DNA of 64,000 bases from Galbula dea. Lineage: Eukaryota > Chordata > Aves > Piciformes > Galbulidae. Shown one piece after another: positions 34,801 to 48,569 of this stretch (the first letter of the stretch is position 1; every line of letters begins with the position of its first letter). Location: the NCBI GenBank assembly GCA_013399015.1, contig VWZX01001091.1:186001-250000 (forward strand), written 5' to 3'. Under the pieces are notes generated by a model, which saw nothing but the letters and a program-made list of their open reading frames with translations, did no database searches and had not been told where the DNA came from. The position numbers were made by a program, and so were the translations under genes.

Positions 34801-36493
34801 ATCAGAGCACATTATTTAAATTCTTTTGGCTATCATCAGCAGTGCAGAACTTTTCTTCCAACATGTCTGAATCTGCATTTGATCTTGTAATTTGAGATAT
34901 GTTAAATTAGAGGTTATCATACTCCTGTCCTTTGAAATCTGTCACAGGCCTTCTTCTAAAAGGCTTTGATCTTGCATAAGTGGAATAGGAACATTATAAA
35001 ATGAACACCCTTGGCTTGCACCAAACACTGGATCTTGGCAAACTTCAAGGCTGTTGCATATGTGTGTCAGCAAGGATTTGCCAACACACTAGGTCATGCA
35101 CAACCCATGTCAGAAGGACAGTGCTCAAGCAGAGTCCTGATCTAATACCTAACATGCTTTCTGTTAAAGCAAGGCACTCCTTCATGAGCTGAAGGTCATA
35201 GATTGTAATAATGCTTGGCACTTAAAACCCTGAAGGTGTTGTACTCCACCTAATTAAAATCTGTGGATATGGAGGTTCTTACACAGAGGGAAAGTAAAGC
35301 AGAGATTTCCCTAAGGGCACAGATAGAAGAGGAAAGAAGCCATAGACACAGAATCCTCATTCTATCAGTTCCTGAGCACTAGTCCTTCCTCAGATTCCTA
35401 GCCACACTTTCTAATAATAAAGGAAGAATTGGAATTGCATTAAGAAAAAAAAAAGACAAAATGAGCAATGAGCACTAAATCTGTCAGTCATGCTAAACCA
35501 TGCCACAATATTTTGAATAACAAAGAGCTTTTTGAGGAGTAGGAGTAGAAAAGGGTAATGCCCACTGGTGTTAACATCTACAAGATTACCAGAATCTCAA
35601 AGTCAACCCTTAGTTCTCTTGCTACTTCTCATCTTCTTTCCCAGTGCATGGGGTATGTCCTAGCAGCTGTAAAGAATATTCCCCCCATTGCATATGAGAA
35701 CATGTAACATATTCATCTCACACAGACTTTGCATGGCAATGCATTTAATAAGCTGAAAAGTGTAACATTACTGTTTAGCTTACATTAACCATAAAAATAG
35801 AAGGGAAACACAAATCTGGCCAATTCCATTTTTGTATTTTAAGAGATTTTATTCTCTTTCTACCAGTTTTTACTAATAAGTGCATACTCCATAAAGAAAT
35901 ATTCAGAAATCACAGTTGTTTGAAGCTCACTTCCAACTGAAGCTGTAGCACAACTATCTCATATTGTCCATTCTTGACTATGTGATATGAGAGGCATTCC
36001 CAACAGCCAGCTCCCTTGGTTCTCTCCATGCTCATCTGGGGTTGGCTGTTACTAGTGTTTGCAGCAGCTATGCTCAGACCCTGGTATTGAGTCACCAGCT
36101 GAAAGGATGAATCTCCTTTGCTCAGAAAATTCCCTGACCTCTGCAAAGTTAAAGAAAAATTAGATTTATCTTCAGAAGCATGTTGAATTTTTTCTGCAAG
36201 GACAGACGGACTCAGCTTTCCCTGGCTGATGGTCAGCAAGGTCCACTTGCAACAGCAGGAGCAATGCCCAAGTGTTGTCTGTGTTTAGGATACAAGCTCA
36301 CAGTGTTGATCCAAGCAAAATGCCATGGAGGTTGGCTTATGCAGGTTAAGGTCTAGGTATCTCATTAATCAATAAAGAGAGAGGTTGAAAGTTGCAGAGT
36401 ACATGCAGTTGACTGGATGTTGCTTTCAGTTTATAAAGTCTCCTTTCCTGTTACTCTGTAGGGCAACATAATTAACCAGAAATATTTAAATGG

Positions 36494-36654
36494 TCACATA
36501 TATTTTAGTACGTTTACTCTGCTCTTAACTCTTCCACAAAGCACTTAATAAGTGTTATAAACTTTTCAAGTNATCACATATATTTTAGTACGTTTACTCT
36601 GCTCTTAACAACTCTTCCACAAAGCACTTAATAAGTGTTATAAACTTTTCAAGT
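36494..36654. repeat. Direct duplication around a single N (probable assembly artefact)
   Basis: TCACATATATTTTAGTACGT begins at 36,494 and again at 36,574. The copies run 78 bases to 36,571 and 81 bases to 36,654. They appear identical except for a three-base AAC insertion in the second. The N at 36,572 lies exactly between them. This is what results when two overlapping contig ends are joined without merging the overlap, perhaps from two haplotypes differing by the 3-bp indel. The true genome probably has one copy. Confidence 0.9.
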
Positions 36655-39278
36655 TGTACTTTGCCTTCCTAAAAACCTGTGCAAGCACTGCCTGGAGACA
36701 TCTGAAAGATATGCAGAGATCAACATTCAGTAAAGAGCATTCCATCTGGCTTTTTACTCTTATTCAGTGGCCATCATTTCAATTCTTCTGGAGATAAGGA
36801 ACAGACAGAGCAGGCTGCCACCACCTCTGTGGTATTTTGTGGCTACTCTCTTGATTTTTCTATGTCAAACTAGAGAAGTCCAGAAGGTCATTCTTAGTAA
36901 AAACAACAACTATGGACAAGATGGATAGTATCAGCAAATTTCTTTTTCAAGGAAGAAGAATGATCTCTTACACTCTCTTGTATTTTTCCTTGTGTTTTAA
37001 AACAGAGCATTTGCTTTTGATAAAATGAAAACAGTGAAAATAATAGTGTGGAAAGTTGAGAAGGTTTTTTCCTCAAAGCACTAGCTAGAGAAGATTTCAT
37101 CTGAGTTGGAAGATATTTTCAGGAGTTGAATAAACAGGCTTAGTTATTTATACTGAAAAATTCCAAAGATTAGGCTTCAGCTTTTTAATGTCTCAGCCCT
37201 AAAAGGTATATGATATATGTGTTCAGTTTGTTCTTTTTACATCTGCCCTTTAAGTGCAAAGTCCACTGATAGCCATTTAGAAAGCAGGAGGACTTGAGTG
37301 CCATGTGTTTTAGCAAAGCTAAGAGAGAGATTGAAGACACAAGGACTAGTGTTTAGAACAGCCTCATGGAATTGATGCTGTCTGTACACTGCCAGGAATC
37401 ACCCCAGGACAGAAGGGGAGCAGGAACACTTCAGGGGAAGTCTAAAAGCAAAGTTCCATAGCCAACAGTGTCATCAATGTCAGTGAGAGTCAGACTGGCA
37501 GTTTAGTCAGGGTTAAACCAGTGTCCTGGAACTTGGATGCTCCTGAACACAGGTGACTGAGGCCAAGGAGTAGCTCATTCAGTAGCTGACTGGCACGCAG
37601 ACATGGAGCAGCTATCCTGCTGTGGTGACACACCTAACCTTTGGAGACAGTGAGGGATCTGATGTACACCAAGATGACAGCTAGTTGCTTTTCCCTCCTG
37701 TCACAGGGGATGATCAGAATCAGACTGAATATTTTCTAACAGAGGACTTGCACATTTCTTCATCCATCTTACACCTGCAAGGAGTTGGCCCTGCTGAACA
37801 AGGGAGGATGGTGCCAAATGATTCAGTGCTCCAGAGAGAAGTATAAACAGTAAGCCAGAGGCTTCATGAGGGGACAGGCCTTTTGCAGCACTCACCAGCT
37901 CTCTGCAACTTTTTCCTTCCTTTCTCTGAAGCGCTCCAATTTTGTGTGGCCTTGCAAGAGACCTCTCTGGAGAGGGCTGCATGTAACACAGGAGCTTCTG
38001 GAGATGAGCACAGAGTGCCAAATTTGACCCACTGCTGTGATTTGATTGCAGTATTTGTGGTGGCTGAGGATGCCTGAAGTTGTGCCATCTTCTGTGTTAT
38101 TATCTGAGCTGGATACCAAAGTCATCAAATTGAGGGCATGATTCAAGGAGACTTGCTAGAGCCCCTGCCTGCTGCTGGGGAACAGGATCCCAGAGTGATT
38201 GATGGGAATTGGTGAGCCTTTATGCTTTTCAGGATCAGACCTATGTCCCTTTAGGAATATCTCTTGCCCCATGGTTGATACAGCTTTCCCAAATTTAGGA
38301 AATATTTGCACACTTTTATTTTTAAGCTGACTCCAGTGAAAGCCATGGTCTAGGGCACTTCAGTGGCATGCAGAGTTGGCAAGAACTGGTGGTCTGAGAC
38401 ACAGGCTGGGACTATTAACCTCTGACTCCCATTAGTTTTCAAGTAATGCCTAGTGATCAGTGTTGCTTAATTAATTTGTAGTGAACTGACAGGAAGATGT
38501 GGACCTGTATTCTCCTAATTGTGTTACTTTATAAATATGTCTTTTAAAAACCCTGTTCATGTTATTCTTTAGACTTTTGACCTCCCATTCATCTTTCTCC
38601 TGCCATACAACAGATGGACTGAAATCTAGCATGAGTGATGTCAAGTTTTCATTTAGTAGGAGCTCTCATTAGAATTGCTTCTAGCTGCTCTGGCTTGCAA
38701 ATACTCTGTTTCAATAGAAATGAGAAAAATGCCTTTATCCTCATTGCTCTGTGAAATACAATATATTTGGTAGATAAGCCCAGGCCTTCATGTTAATCAT
38801 AAATCAATTATGTTTATCCCTAACCTAGAAAGCATGACAATTCTTTCTTTCCTTATTGTAAAATCCAGTAGGATAGTCACAGTAGTTAATGACACTTTTT
38901 CTACAGATGATAAGCTCACATCATAATCATTACAGCTACAGTTGAGTGGCTGTCTATCTTAGAATATTCAAAATGTCCATTTCAACTGCAGTGGAATTTG
39001 AGGGATTTATTTATTTTTAATATCTTAAGCAAATCCTTTTAACAACCAGATTTCCCCTTTTTATTCCTCATGTAGCCTCTTGAGTTTAGTCAGATTTTAC
39101 AAGACAGAATTCTGCATGAAGGAGGTGAGAAGGGAGCTATGAGGTTAAGCCTGTAAAATACTATCTGTGCCCAGTGTCACTGACCATTGATTTGGCAGAT
39201 AAGCACCCTGCAAGATTGCTGCTTACACCTTGAGTCTGTAAATAGATTATGTCAGTCAAGCTCTTCCCACTGTTTGTT

Positions 39279-39292
39279 ATTATTATTATTAC
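39279..39292. repeat. (TTA)n short microsatellite
   Basis: Four to five TTA units. Confidence 0.7.
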
Positions 39293-39401
39293 TGAAACCA
39301 CCCAAAGTGTTTATCAGATGGATATTTCCTCTCTGTTAAGGGGTGTATAAGAGCAGTGTAAACAGGAGAAAAGGTGGGATGAAAGAAATAGCCTTAATTC
39401 T

Positions 39402-39419
39402 GAGATATATATATATATA
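39402..39419. repeat. (TA)n microsatellite
   Basis: Eight or so TA units. Confidence 0.8.
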
Positions 39420-40789
39420 AGTAGCTGGGAAACAGAGGAAGTAAAGATAGTTCACTGTCTTCATGATCCCAGATACTTGGAGTTATGGGGTTTGGATGGT
39501 TTTATTTTTGGTTTGGGAGGGGTTTTTTAGTTTTGTTGGATTGGTTTTGTTTTTCCTTTTCTTTGCAGGGAGGGGGAGTGTATTTTGAGTGCTGATGCCA
39601 TCTGGAACACAGAGATTCCAGGAAAATAGGGAAAATGGTTAAGTCCACTGTCTGTGGCTTGCACATACTGCTCTATTCTGAACCATGTCCAAAAGCTGGT
39701 TAGGTTCTTCATGGGTTCTCAACTTCCTTAAACCAATTTACCCCATGGCATACTGAGGTTCTGAGTTTGGCTCAGACTGTGACTAGGAGTGCCAGAAGAA
39801 TAAATCCACTGCATCTTGCCTCACAACTTAGTTGGCAAGATATCAAATAAGCACACTTCTTTTAATGAGAGTTCACATTTCATTGTCAACATCTAGAAGC
39901 TGAACCCCAGAAATACCCCATCATTCTGTGTGCGTTATGACAGAGGTGTCACAGATTCATTTCTCCTCTTCTTCTGGGACTCTGGGGAACATAAGCATGG
40001 TCTAGGCCCTGCTGCCCTTTCCACATCAAGTACTAAACTGTCAGAATGAGTGGAAACAGGTGCATGCAGAGGAAGAGAGATGGCTATATCAGAAAGAGTG
40101 ATTTTGATTGTTACAGCCATGGGTGGAATGAAATCAGGCTGACAAGTGTAACCAAACGTTTTCAGGGTGGTTTTTGTGCCATCATGGCTGGTGACATATG
40201 TGCTAGGAAGCATGTTAATAAAAGGGCACTTGAAAAATTCTCCCCTCACAGCAATGCCCATTTCAGTTGCAGGTTATTACATCTTGAAGACATGTACAAA
40301 GACATGAACAAAGCATTTTGGTTTTGTTATGTCAAGTTTTACACCTCTCAGTCCTCAGTCTCTCATTTCTGTATTGCTTCCTTAATGGTCAGAAAGCTTT
40401 TTTTCTTCTTTTTTTTGTAAGAGGAGATTAAGATCAGAAATCCCACTTTATGCTAGCAAAGGAATAAGGGGGAATAGCAACTAGCTTGTCATATTCAGCA
40501 GCACAGTAAATGCATGTCCTCTGATTAACTGACATCTTAACAAATGGCAACTAAACAGAATAAATATTGCAAGTAGTCCTCCTGTGAAGTAGCAAAGATG
40601 ATAGTTCTGCCCCTGAGATTTCATTTCTAATTCCTTGTTCAATTTTTTAAAGCCATGTGACAACGCTTGAGCTCAGCCACTTTCTGCACCCTTCTCTGCA
40701 GAAATCAGCACTTTCTAATGAGTAGGCCAAAAGATTTAAATGTGCCCTTCCTCTTTCTTTCACTTCCCTAAAAATGTGACCAAAATCAG

Positions 40790-41160
40790 ACACAATTGGT
40801 TTGCATGGAATTGTCAGTGCTGGAAAACAGGCAGGTGAAGTATCCCATTGTTTCCCTGCGCTGTGAGATAGGCGAGGAGGTGTCTGCGCTGCCTGGCTCC
40901 AGCTCTCTGAACGGAAAACACTTGGAGGTCACCTGCTCTTCCCACGGGATGAGGCCACCACTACACCGCGGATACAAGCAGCTACTGCTTGTGCCAAAGT
41001 GCAAGTGTGGTAACTAATTTTACAGGATATATAGCTCGATGAAGAGCTACTCCAGAGAGGTTTAACTTGCCAGTTAAATGGCCTTGTGTCACCGCTCTGG
41101 TGGGGAAAGGGAGACATCTGGTGGGAGGTCTTTGTAGGAATTGAGCAAGGCGATTTCTGC
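40790..41160. other. CpG-retaining, motif-rich patch; possible regulatory element
   Basis: Ten CpGs occur between 40,858 and 41,155, against none in the first 600 bases of the window. Within it are short sequences resembling transcription-factor sites: TTTGCATGG (octamer-like), CCATTGTTT (SOX-like), GGAGGTCACCTG (nuclear receptor half-site overlapping an E-box) and CAGGTG. Two short frames on each strand are open but unconvincing. The patch lies in the CR1-free stretch, which would fit an element under constraint, but nothing here proves function. Confidence 0.3.
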
Positions 41161-44100
41161 CTGAAGGAGTGGGATACAAATCCCTATGAAAGTGAGATAT
41201 TCTGAGTAACCATCAGATTTTGCTCAGTTTCTAAGCAAGAGCGTTGACTCATTAAGAAGTATCAGAATCACACGGCAGTATGTTTTGCAGTGATGCATTC
41301 TGTAAAGCCCTCACTTCCCTTCCCTCCAGTTCACAAAGAAGTGTAGCTTAGTCTGGATGAATGCCCAGTGCCCTCTCCTAAAGAGATTTTCACAAAAGCT
41401 CTGGGAGGGAAGGGGGGAGAGGAAGTCTGATCCAGAAAAAGCACTTAGCACTTTTTCCAGGGGGTTAGAAAATCAATATTAGAAATCTGCAAGCATTGCA
41501 TGAGTACATAAGAAAGCCAGATGTTATGTCATTCATGAAGCCTTGAGTAGACATCTTCTCAAGGATTATAACCTGCTAATCAAGCCTTGGAAATGAAATG
41601 AGGCAGGAGGCAAAACCCACAGTAACTCTTGAGCATGATACTTCAAAATAAATTGCAGCATCTTAAAAGAGGACATCAGAACGTGGCACATCCAGAGTAC
41701 AATGCCCAGTATACATTGGCCCATCATGTAAGTAATAAGTAATAATTACATTTATTGGTAAAGAGGAGGAGAGCTACAGGTCTTTGTTGTTTTCATCTTC
41801 TCTAATCCTTTCCTAGTAACAGTCAGTCTGGAATGTGCAGCTTTCTTCCTTCTGCTAACCTTTCACAGCTTCTGTCCCTTGTTGTGAATGATCTCCTTCA
41901 GAAAGCATCCTGTGAGAAGGCAGCTCCAGGGTCACAGCAGTCGTGTGGTGAGAGCTTCGATCCTGCTGTGGGAGCAGCAAAGCTGGGAAATGTTTCCCTG
42001 CAAAAGCGTTGCTGCATGGGGCTTTGAGAAGAAGATAGCCAGCATGATGGGAGACCTTGCTGCTGCTGCTGTCTCTGTCAGGCCTTTTTGAATTGTAGAT
42101 GAGCTCTGTCACCCACTGCAAACTGGATGAATTTCATTTCCACAGAATTCTGTGGCAAATAGATGCATTTCTTTTGACCAAAGAGTGCACAAGAGATCTG
42201 CTGCAAGCTGAGATTGGAAGTGAGTGTACTTTTTCCCCTACTGCACTGCACACCACATTTCACTTCTTTGTCTGAATCACCTTACATTGTGTCCCATGGC
42301 AGGGTAGTGCACTTTCAGCCCATCCCTGTTAAAAACTGAAAGGGTTCTTTTTTAGTTTTTCTCAGTTCTCACTAAAACATTGTCTCTGAGCCCATTCCAG
42401 ATTTATCTGCAGTCTTTAAAGAGCAGTGCAGGACTATCAGTGCAGACAATTTATGCTTGCATTTGCATTTAAGTTATCATTAGCATAAGGTTTTAAGTCA
42501 GATTATGATTAACTTCCATCTGCAAAGCTAAAGCAGAACCCTCTAAGATAAACTGTATCTTGCTACTATCCAAAAGTTATTTCCATATAAAGTATGTTTA
42601 TTAAATGTGCTGAACTGTTATAAAGTTCCTTTAAATTTATGAAAAGACTAAGAAACTGCTTGGCAAGAGTATTTGAAATGACAATATATATCATAAATGC
42701 CTTTTATACTATATGAAGAACAGCATGCAAAAAGAACAACTAAAAAAGTTCAGCATTCACTATGGTCTGAGTGTAACATAAGCTGACTTTACCTCATTTT
42801 ATATGAGGCCACTTCATACTCAAATATACCACTAGGCTTTATTTTATCTATTGTATTTTCATTAATTTTGGCCAAACCTGAAATGAGAATATTGCATCTT
42901 CTGAGCCACCTCAAAGAGAGGGATTTCAAAGTGGAACAAGGTTCATAACTGGTTGCTCTGGTGGATGCATATGGATATTGTAACAAATAGGCTTCTAAGC
43001 TAACCCAAGAAGAGTTGCTAATGTTGTGTTGGTATCTGGAATTAGCATTTTAATTGACTGAACTTTTACTCTAAATGGACTTTCAATTGTTCTTTTCAAA
43101 AGTGAGTGGTCTCATAGTTTGCTGATTTCAGCAGTTGCTCTCTGGCTAGTTTAGTTTCCTAACTCACTGTAACTGGCAAGTCAAGCCATTGGAAAAGCTA
43201 CTAGAGCCAAGACCCATTTTACTGTCAAACAGTAAGAATAAGATTTCTTACACTAAATTTTCAATTCCCATTGGTTCCTGTAGGGTTTTATCATAGTGAT
43301 GTAAAGCCATTTCCAAAGGCAGGCTCTCTCAGCAGATGGGGGATGATTAAGCAGCTCTGTGAAGCACCATTACTCAACACAGTTACTGCACTGATGAGTC
43401 TTCAGCAGGGTGCTGCTTCTTTGAATAACTTTTCTGTTTAGAGATATGCCCAGTCCAAAACTCTAGATTTGAGTGCTTATTAATCAAGGAGTGAAGTTTT
43501 AGCAGCTGAAACTGAATTTGTTTCTGCAGTTGACAGGTGACAAAGGCAATGGTAGATCATCTTCTTCTGTTGCAAGAAGATCTCAGTGACACTGCTCTCC
43601 TGGCTAGTCCTCTGGCTAAGCTGTAGAACTGAATTTTCAAAAGAACTGACTAATCCAATTGCTTGTAATTAAAGACTTTAACAAACTTAGGAAAGTAGTC
43701 AAATTTCAGCATCAGTCTGGAATGTTCTTCTATTTCTACACGATATTAGTGTGATGGGATTCTCTGCTTCTCTCTGGGATGTTGAATATTCACTGCTTTC
43801 AAGTGAAAAATACCACCTTTGATAGAAAAATCATCTGATATATCATGGTAGGTCCTGCCTTCTTGAGAGGCACAGTAGCTTAACAGTGTTTGAACTACCA
43901 ACAGGCTAGCTGGAGGGCCAGTTAATGCTTGGGCATTGAAAAGCTAAGTGTGCAAATGGCATCATCCCTGAGGACTACCAGGAGTTTCCTTGCAGAGTCC
44001 CAAACTGGAAAGGTTTGCATGACTCTGTGTGTGCCTCTGGGTGCACTTGCTTATTTTTCAAAATACCTTCAGATCATTTGTTGTGGAAGTGCAGCCATCT

Positions 44101-46157
44101 GTAAACCTGTTTCTTATCTGGCTTGACAATATGAATTGTCCCAAGCTCACCCATGAAATATACAGATGACAGATGTGGTTGTGCTAGAGAAAAAATAAGT
44201 CCCTTGTGATAATAGATGGCAGCAATCTTCAGCACAGAAAATAAGTGGTGTTTGAAATAGAAACTTTATGCACACATATAAAAGATATTGTTAGTGATTT
44301 GGGTTAAAATGATGCTTGAGTTAATTCTTGCCCATCCTCTCAGGATGCAGTGCAATGAAGAAGACATACCTAGTTTTTAATTGAGATTTTCTGTCAAATC
44401 TTGGGTAAACAAATCTGAACTCCATTGAACTGTACAAACAGAATCCAAGCCAAAATAATTCTGTATGGTTTAGGATTGTTTATTGCTTTTGTACATCATA
44501 CAACTGGGCTTTCTGTAGCAGGCTGGTTCCTCAGCATAAGTCTGTGGACAATAACTTACATGACCAGTGCCCAACATGTACCCAGGGGAAGGTGTGCAAT
44601 ACATCTATAAGTACTTTTCATTATGAAATATGGAGAGGTGTCTTCCATCTTCCTGGAAGATAAAAGCTTTTTCTTTGGCTCCAGAGAGGTAAAAGATACT
44701 CTCTGGGAGAATTCAGAAAAGAAAACATTCATTTGAATTGAAAACACAGACAGGAAAATACATGACATTTATAGCACAACAGTTTATTTCTAGGAGATTA
44801 GCTGATGAGATTTTAGGTATAAATGCAATGTACATTAGGTTTAGAAAAGGCTTTTCCCTAGATTACCATAAGAACATTATGCCATTGATTTCTGGCACTG
44901 GATTTGTAAAGTTAAAATGTAGTGCTGAATCTGGAAGCACAGCTTTTGCAGAAGTTAAAAATCACCTCACGCAGGAATTGTTTCAGCTGTAGCTCTGGCA
45001 CCAGCAGAAGTGTAGGAAGTGTGATTTCTGTTCCAACTCTACAATGACAGGGCTGCACTTACTAATTTCAATGTAATTTCTTTGAATTAACAAAGCTATG
45101 CTAAGAGAAAAATTTTTTTCAGCTAAGTCTTTTTAAATAAAGCTAATTGTAAAATAGCTGCACTGGCTGCATCTGTGGGTGCTCACTTGCATCTTGCAAT
45201 GCTTCCTGAGGTATTAGAAATATTTATTCTCAGGAGAAGAACTCCAAATTACCTTTGAGATAGTCCTAAGGCCATTGTTTGTCAGAAAATAGGTTTACAC
45301 AAGATGGCCAGAATGCTGGCAGAACAGTTTGTGGAAAACATCCCTAAAACAAGTTCAGAACTAAAGCTGGAATAGTTTTAAACGAGTCTGCTTAACTTTG
45401 AGCTATCCTCCTTGGCAGGAGCTTTCCCTGCTTAAGCCTTTGGTCAATTTTTTTCCATTTTAATGACAAGAACAGTAGTTTTCACCTCCTGTGTGGAAGT
45501 AGCAGTAACAGTTAATTATTTTCAGTAACACTAACAACTAGAGAGATGCAGGAGTGATGTGCAGATACTGAAGACTCTCTAATCTGATTCTGCTAGTGGA
45601 AAGATAAGGTTGAAAGTAGCATACAGTTCTCTTCCTCCATGGGAATACTAACAGTCTCCTTACTGGCCTGTTTGTTGGGCAGAGCTTTCACTGTCACCAA
45701 GATAAAGCTGGCCTTTGGCAAACCAGATACTGATCTTTCATCAGATTCTGTGCTTCTTCCACTACTACTTCTTTCTAGTATTTCTCCTTTTCCTCTGGCT
45801 ATTGGAGAAACAGAAACAGATCTATGTTTCTATGTATGCACATTAACATTTTCATAAATACATGTGTTTACATTTGTGTATAAACACAAAATTCATCTAT
45901 ATATCAGTAATCTTTCAAAAGAAAACAGATATCAGTGGCTAGAATTCACTTCTCTGGATCAGCTGTGCTGAGCAGAACCAGGAACCACCAGGAACAAGGG
46001 AACCCCAAAGAAGAAGAGAATTAACAGACTCTTTGAAGGTCACTCAGGCAAACCATGCCATGTCCTCTCTCAGGGCCAGCTCCCACAAGAGAGACAAAGA
46101 AAATGCTAAAGTGCCTGGCTCTGCCCCAGAACACCACCAAAGTTCTCTGAGTCATTC

Positions 46158-46177
46158 TGACATATATATATAATATA
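46158..46177. repeat. (TA)n short microsatellite
   Basis: CATATATATATAATATAG; about six TA units. Confidence 0.7.
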
Positions 46178-47127
46178 GTTAGGAAATATTTGTATGACAG
46201 TAGAGCACAGGAGCACTGCTTGAGATAAGGCACTACTGTGCAGGGCTCTAAAGCAGACTTCCTAAGAGCTGTCTAGGAAAACTCACATCAGTTTAGAGAG
46301 CCCTCAGCAACCTCCTGTAGCAGAAATTACTCATCCTCCAAACACCAAATGCCTTGTTAAGCTCCAAGATGTGCCCTAAGACACAATAAGCACATTTTGC
46401 CCTGAAGCATTTGGGAGTTAATAATGCTTGTAGAGAAAAATCCACCTCCCTTGGTTCTCAGAGGAACTCATTGTCCACACAGCCACCAGATCAATCTGGT
46501 TTTTCTCTAGAGATGTTGCTTCAAAGGGACAACAAGTATTTCATGCTGGATGCTGAATGTGGTTCTACATCCCTGACTCATGCAGTGATACAAGTATCTA
46601 GTTCTGGATCACTGTCTCATACAGTGGCAAGAGCTGCAGCAGCCATGGATAATACTTGACCAAAAGAAGCTAATAAGCATATGAGGGGTGACAGAGAGAC
46701 ATTGTTCAGCATGTGGAGCTTCTAGGGACAAGCTGGTTTCCATGCACACAATGTTGGGTCCCATTTCTGGCACTTTCTTCTGTCCCACAAGAGAACTAGG
46801 GCCAGGCACACATTGGGGGTGTTCACATCTCCCTCTCATCTTAACACAAACATGAAGAGATTCCTCTCCCATCCATGGCTCTGTAGTGGTATAAGCCTAC
46901 TTGAAGGGAAAGGGAAATCAGGCTTTCAATGTTCCTGTAGCTCAGTTCCTCCTCTTTTAAAATATTGTGAAGGTTTATTTATTTAGTATTGTTTTAAAGT
47001 TCAGATGCCTTAGTGACAGAGGCTTTTTACTCCAATATTTGGAAGCTGTCCTTATGCAAGCTTTTAAGACTTTATCTCCTCTGGAGTACTCTTGGGGTCT
47101 AGACAGATTTATTCCCTTCACATATGC

Positions 47128-47162
47128 TTTCTTTCTCTCTCTCTTTCTCTGTCTCTCTCTGC
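47128..47162. repeat. (CT)n pyrimidine microsatellite
   Basis: CT/CTTT units over about 35 bp, almost wholly pyrimidine. Confidence 0.8.
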
Positions 47163-48324
47163 CCATGTTCTGTAAAACATATTAACTTCTGTGTCCTGAA
47201 AGGAATTTACTTTTAAGTTATTCAAGAGATGGCTCTGAAACTCCATAGCTACATGAATTAAATATTACCTAGTCTTTGGAACTGAAAACGTTGCTATGTT
47301 ACCTTCACTCTCTAAGTGGGTACAAAATAGATTTTTCCCTTCTTTTCAGTGACTCATTAGGTATTATTCTGTATGAAATATCTCCATCCACTCACTTACA
47401 TATTTTGTCAATGATAATAAATGTTCTGATGAGTACAAGCCAATCAAATAGATAAATCCAACTCTTTCCTGGTTCTTGAATGAGACCAAAACCAACCATA
47501 ACCAAATGCTTTAGAGCAAGAGTAAGTTTATGCACCTAAGTCTTACATTTTTGTCTCAGTATATTTCTGAAAGAGGAGGAAGTGCTTTTAATTCTTACCT
47601 TATGCTGCCCCAGAGTTGTAATTATTGCACAACTTCTTTGCATTTAATCTTTTTATGATTTTTTTATGTCTCCATGTGTCTAGTTCATAAATTCCCAGAC
47701 ATTTTTTCCCACTTTGGATAACTTTACCTCCTTCTGGAATGGCAGACCTCTGTAACATGGAAGTAAAAAATAAGCTGTTGCAGAAGAGACTGAAAGATTG
47801 ATGAAGCACAGGAACTAATAAATTACATGGAGTGAGCATATCTTTTGCACTTATTTCACATAATTCTTTAAAATTATTATGATGTAATGATTTTTTTATT
47901 CCATAAAGAGGGCTTTTGGCAAGAACATGCCCAGTGAATACATCCTGGCATTAGGCCTGCACCCTCTTTGTTTTTTTCCTGATGGAAACTGGCCAAAAAA
48001 TAAACCTGGGAGTAGGTCTGCTGGAGGACACCACCACTGCTTGATCTGCATTCTCCTAATACTGGCTTCATCCTCATTCAGGTAGCTCACAAGCTGTCTA
48101 AGTAACCAGCCCCTGCAGAGTTTTGTCATTTAAGACAGTTCACTCTGGTGACTATTTCAGAGCAGTCACCAAAGTAACTTGGTTATCTTTCAAGCACAAA
48201 GCATCTGATTCAGACAAATCTGATAACTAAAGTAAAGGAAGCTGTACTAGAAAAAAATTAGGGAAAGCTCAGAAGTTGGCATAAAAATTTGTTGGTTTCA
48301 GCCATGGAGTAATCTGTAATAACA

Positions 48325-48569
48325 AGTTAAACTAAGGCAATGGCTTCAAACTGAAGGAAAGATTCAGATTAGATATTAGGAATAAAATCTTTACTCAGAG
48401 AGTGGTGAGGCACTGGAACAGGTTGCCCAGAGAGGTGGCTGCCCCATCCTTGGCTGTGTTCAAGGCCAGGTTGGAGGTGGCCCTAGGCAACCCCATGGCA
48501 GAAGGGTTGAAGCTCAATGATCTTTAAGGTCCCTTCCAACCCAGGTCATTCTCTGAATTCTCTGAATTC
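48325..48569 (+). mobile_element. CR1 3' fragment
   Basis: Plus-strand CR1 starting near the RGNGFKLKE-equivalent (GGCAATGGCTTCAAACTGAA) and continuing through the RFRLDIRNKIFTQRVVRHWNR-like segment and LFKARLEVAL-type end to the 3' UTR (CAATGATCTTTAAGGTCCCT, TCCAACCCAGGTCATTCT). The tail repeat is altered to two TCTCTGAAT units. Frame is broken. It belongs by eye with the 28.4 and 54.8 kb copies. Confidence 0.92.

Larger units (their letters stand above)
31131..48324. other. 17-kb stretch without recognisable CR1
   Basis: No CR1, LTR or gene is recognised over about 17 kb, while the remaining 47 kb carry 17 CR1 copies, one SINE and one LTR. Open frames of up to 148 codons (32,465-32,911 plus) and 124 codons (31,948-32,319; 40,046-40,420) lack motifs and credible starts. 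Contents annotated separately: AT-rich palindromic block, duplicated contig end at 36.5 kb, CpG-retaining patch at 40.8 kb, and small microsatellites. Confidence 0.5.

Noticed and set aside
45639..45857. Small frame with a signal-peptide-like start (LTVSLLACLLG)
   Set aside because: Hydrophobic N-termini arise readily from T-rich DNA; no downstream domain, promoter or exon context supports a secreted protein.
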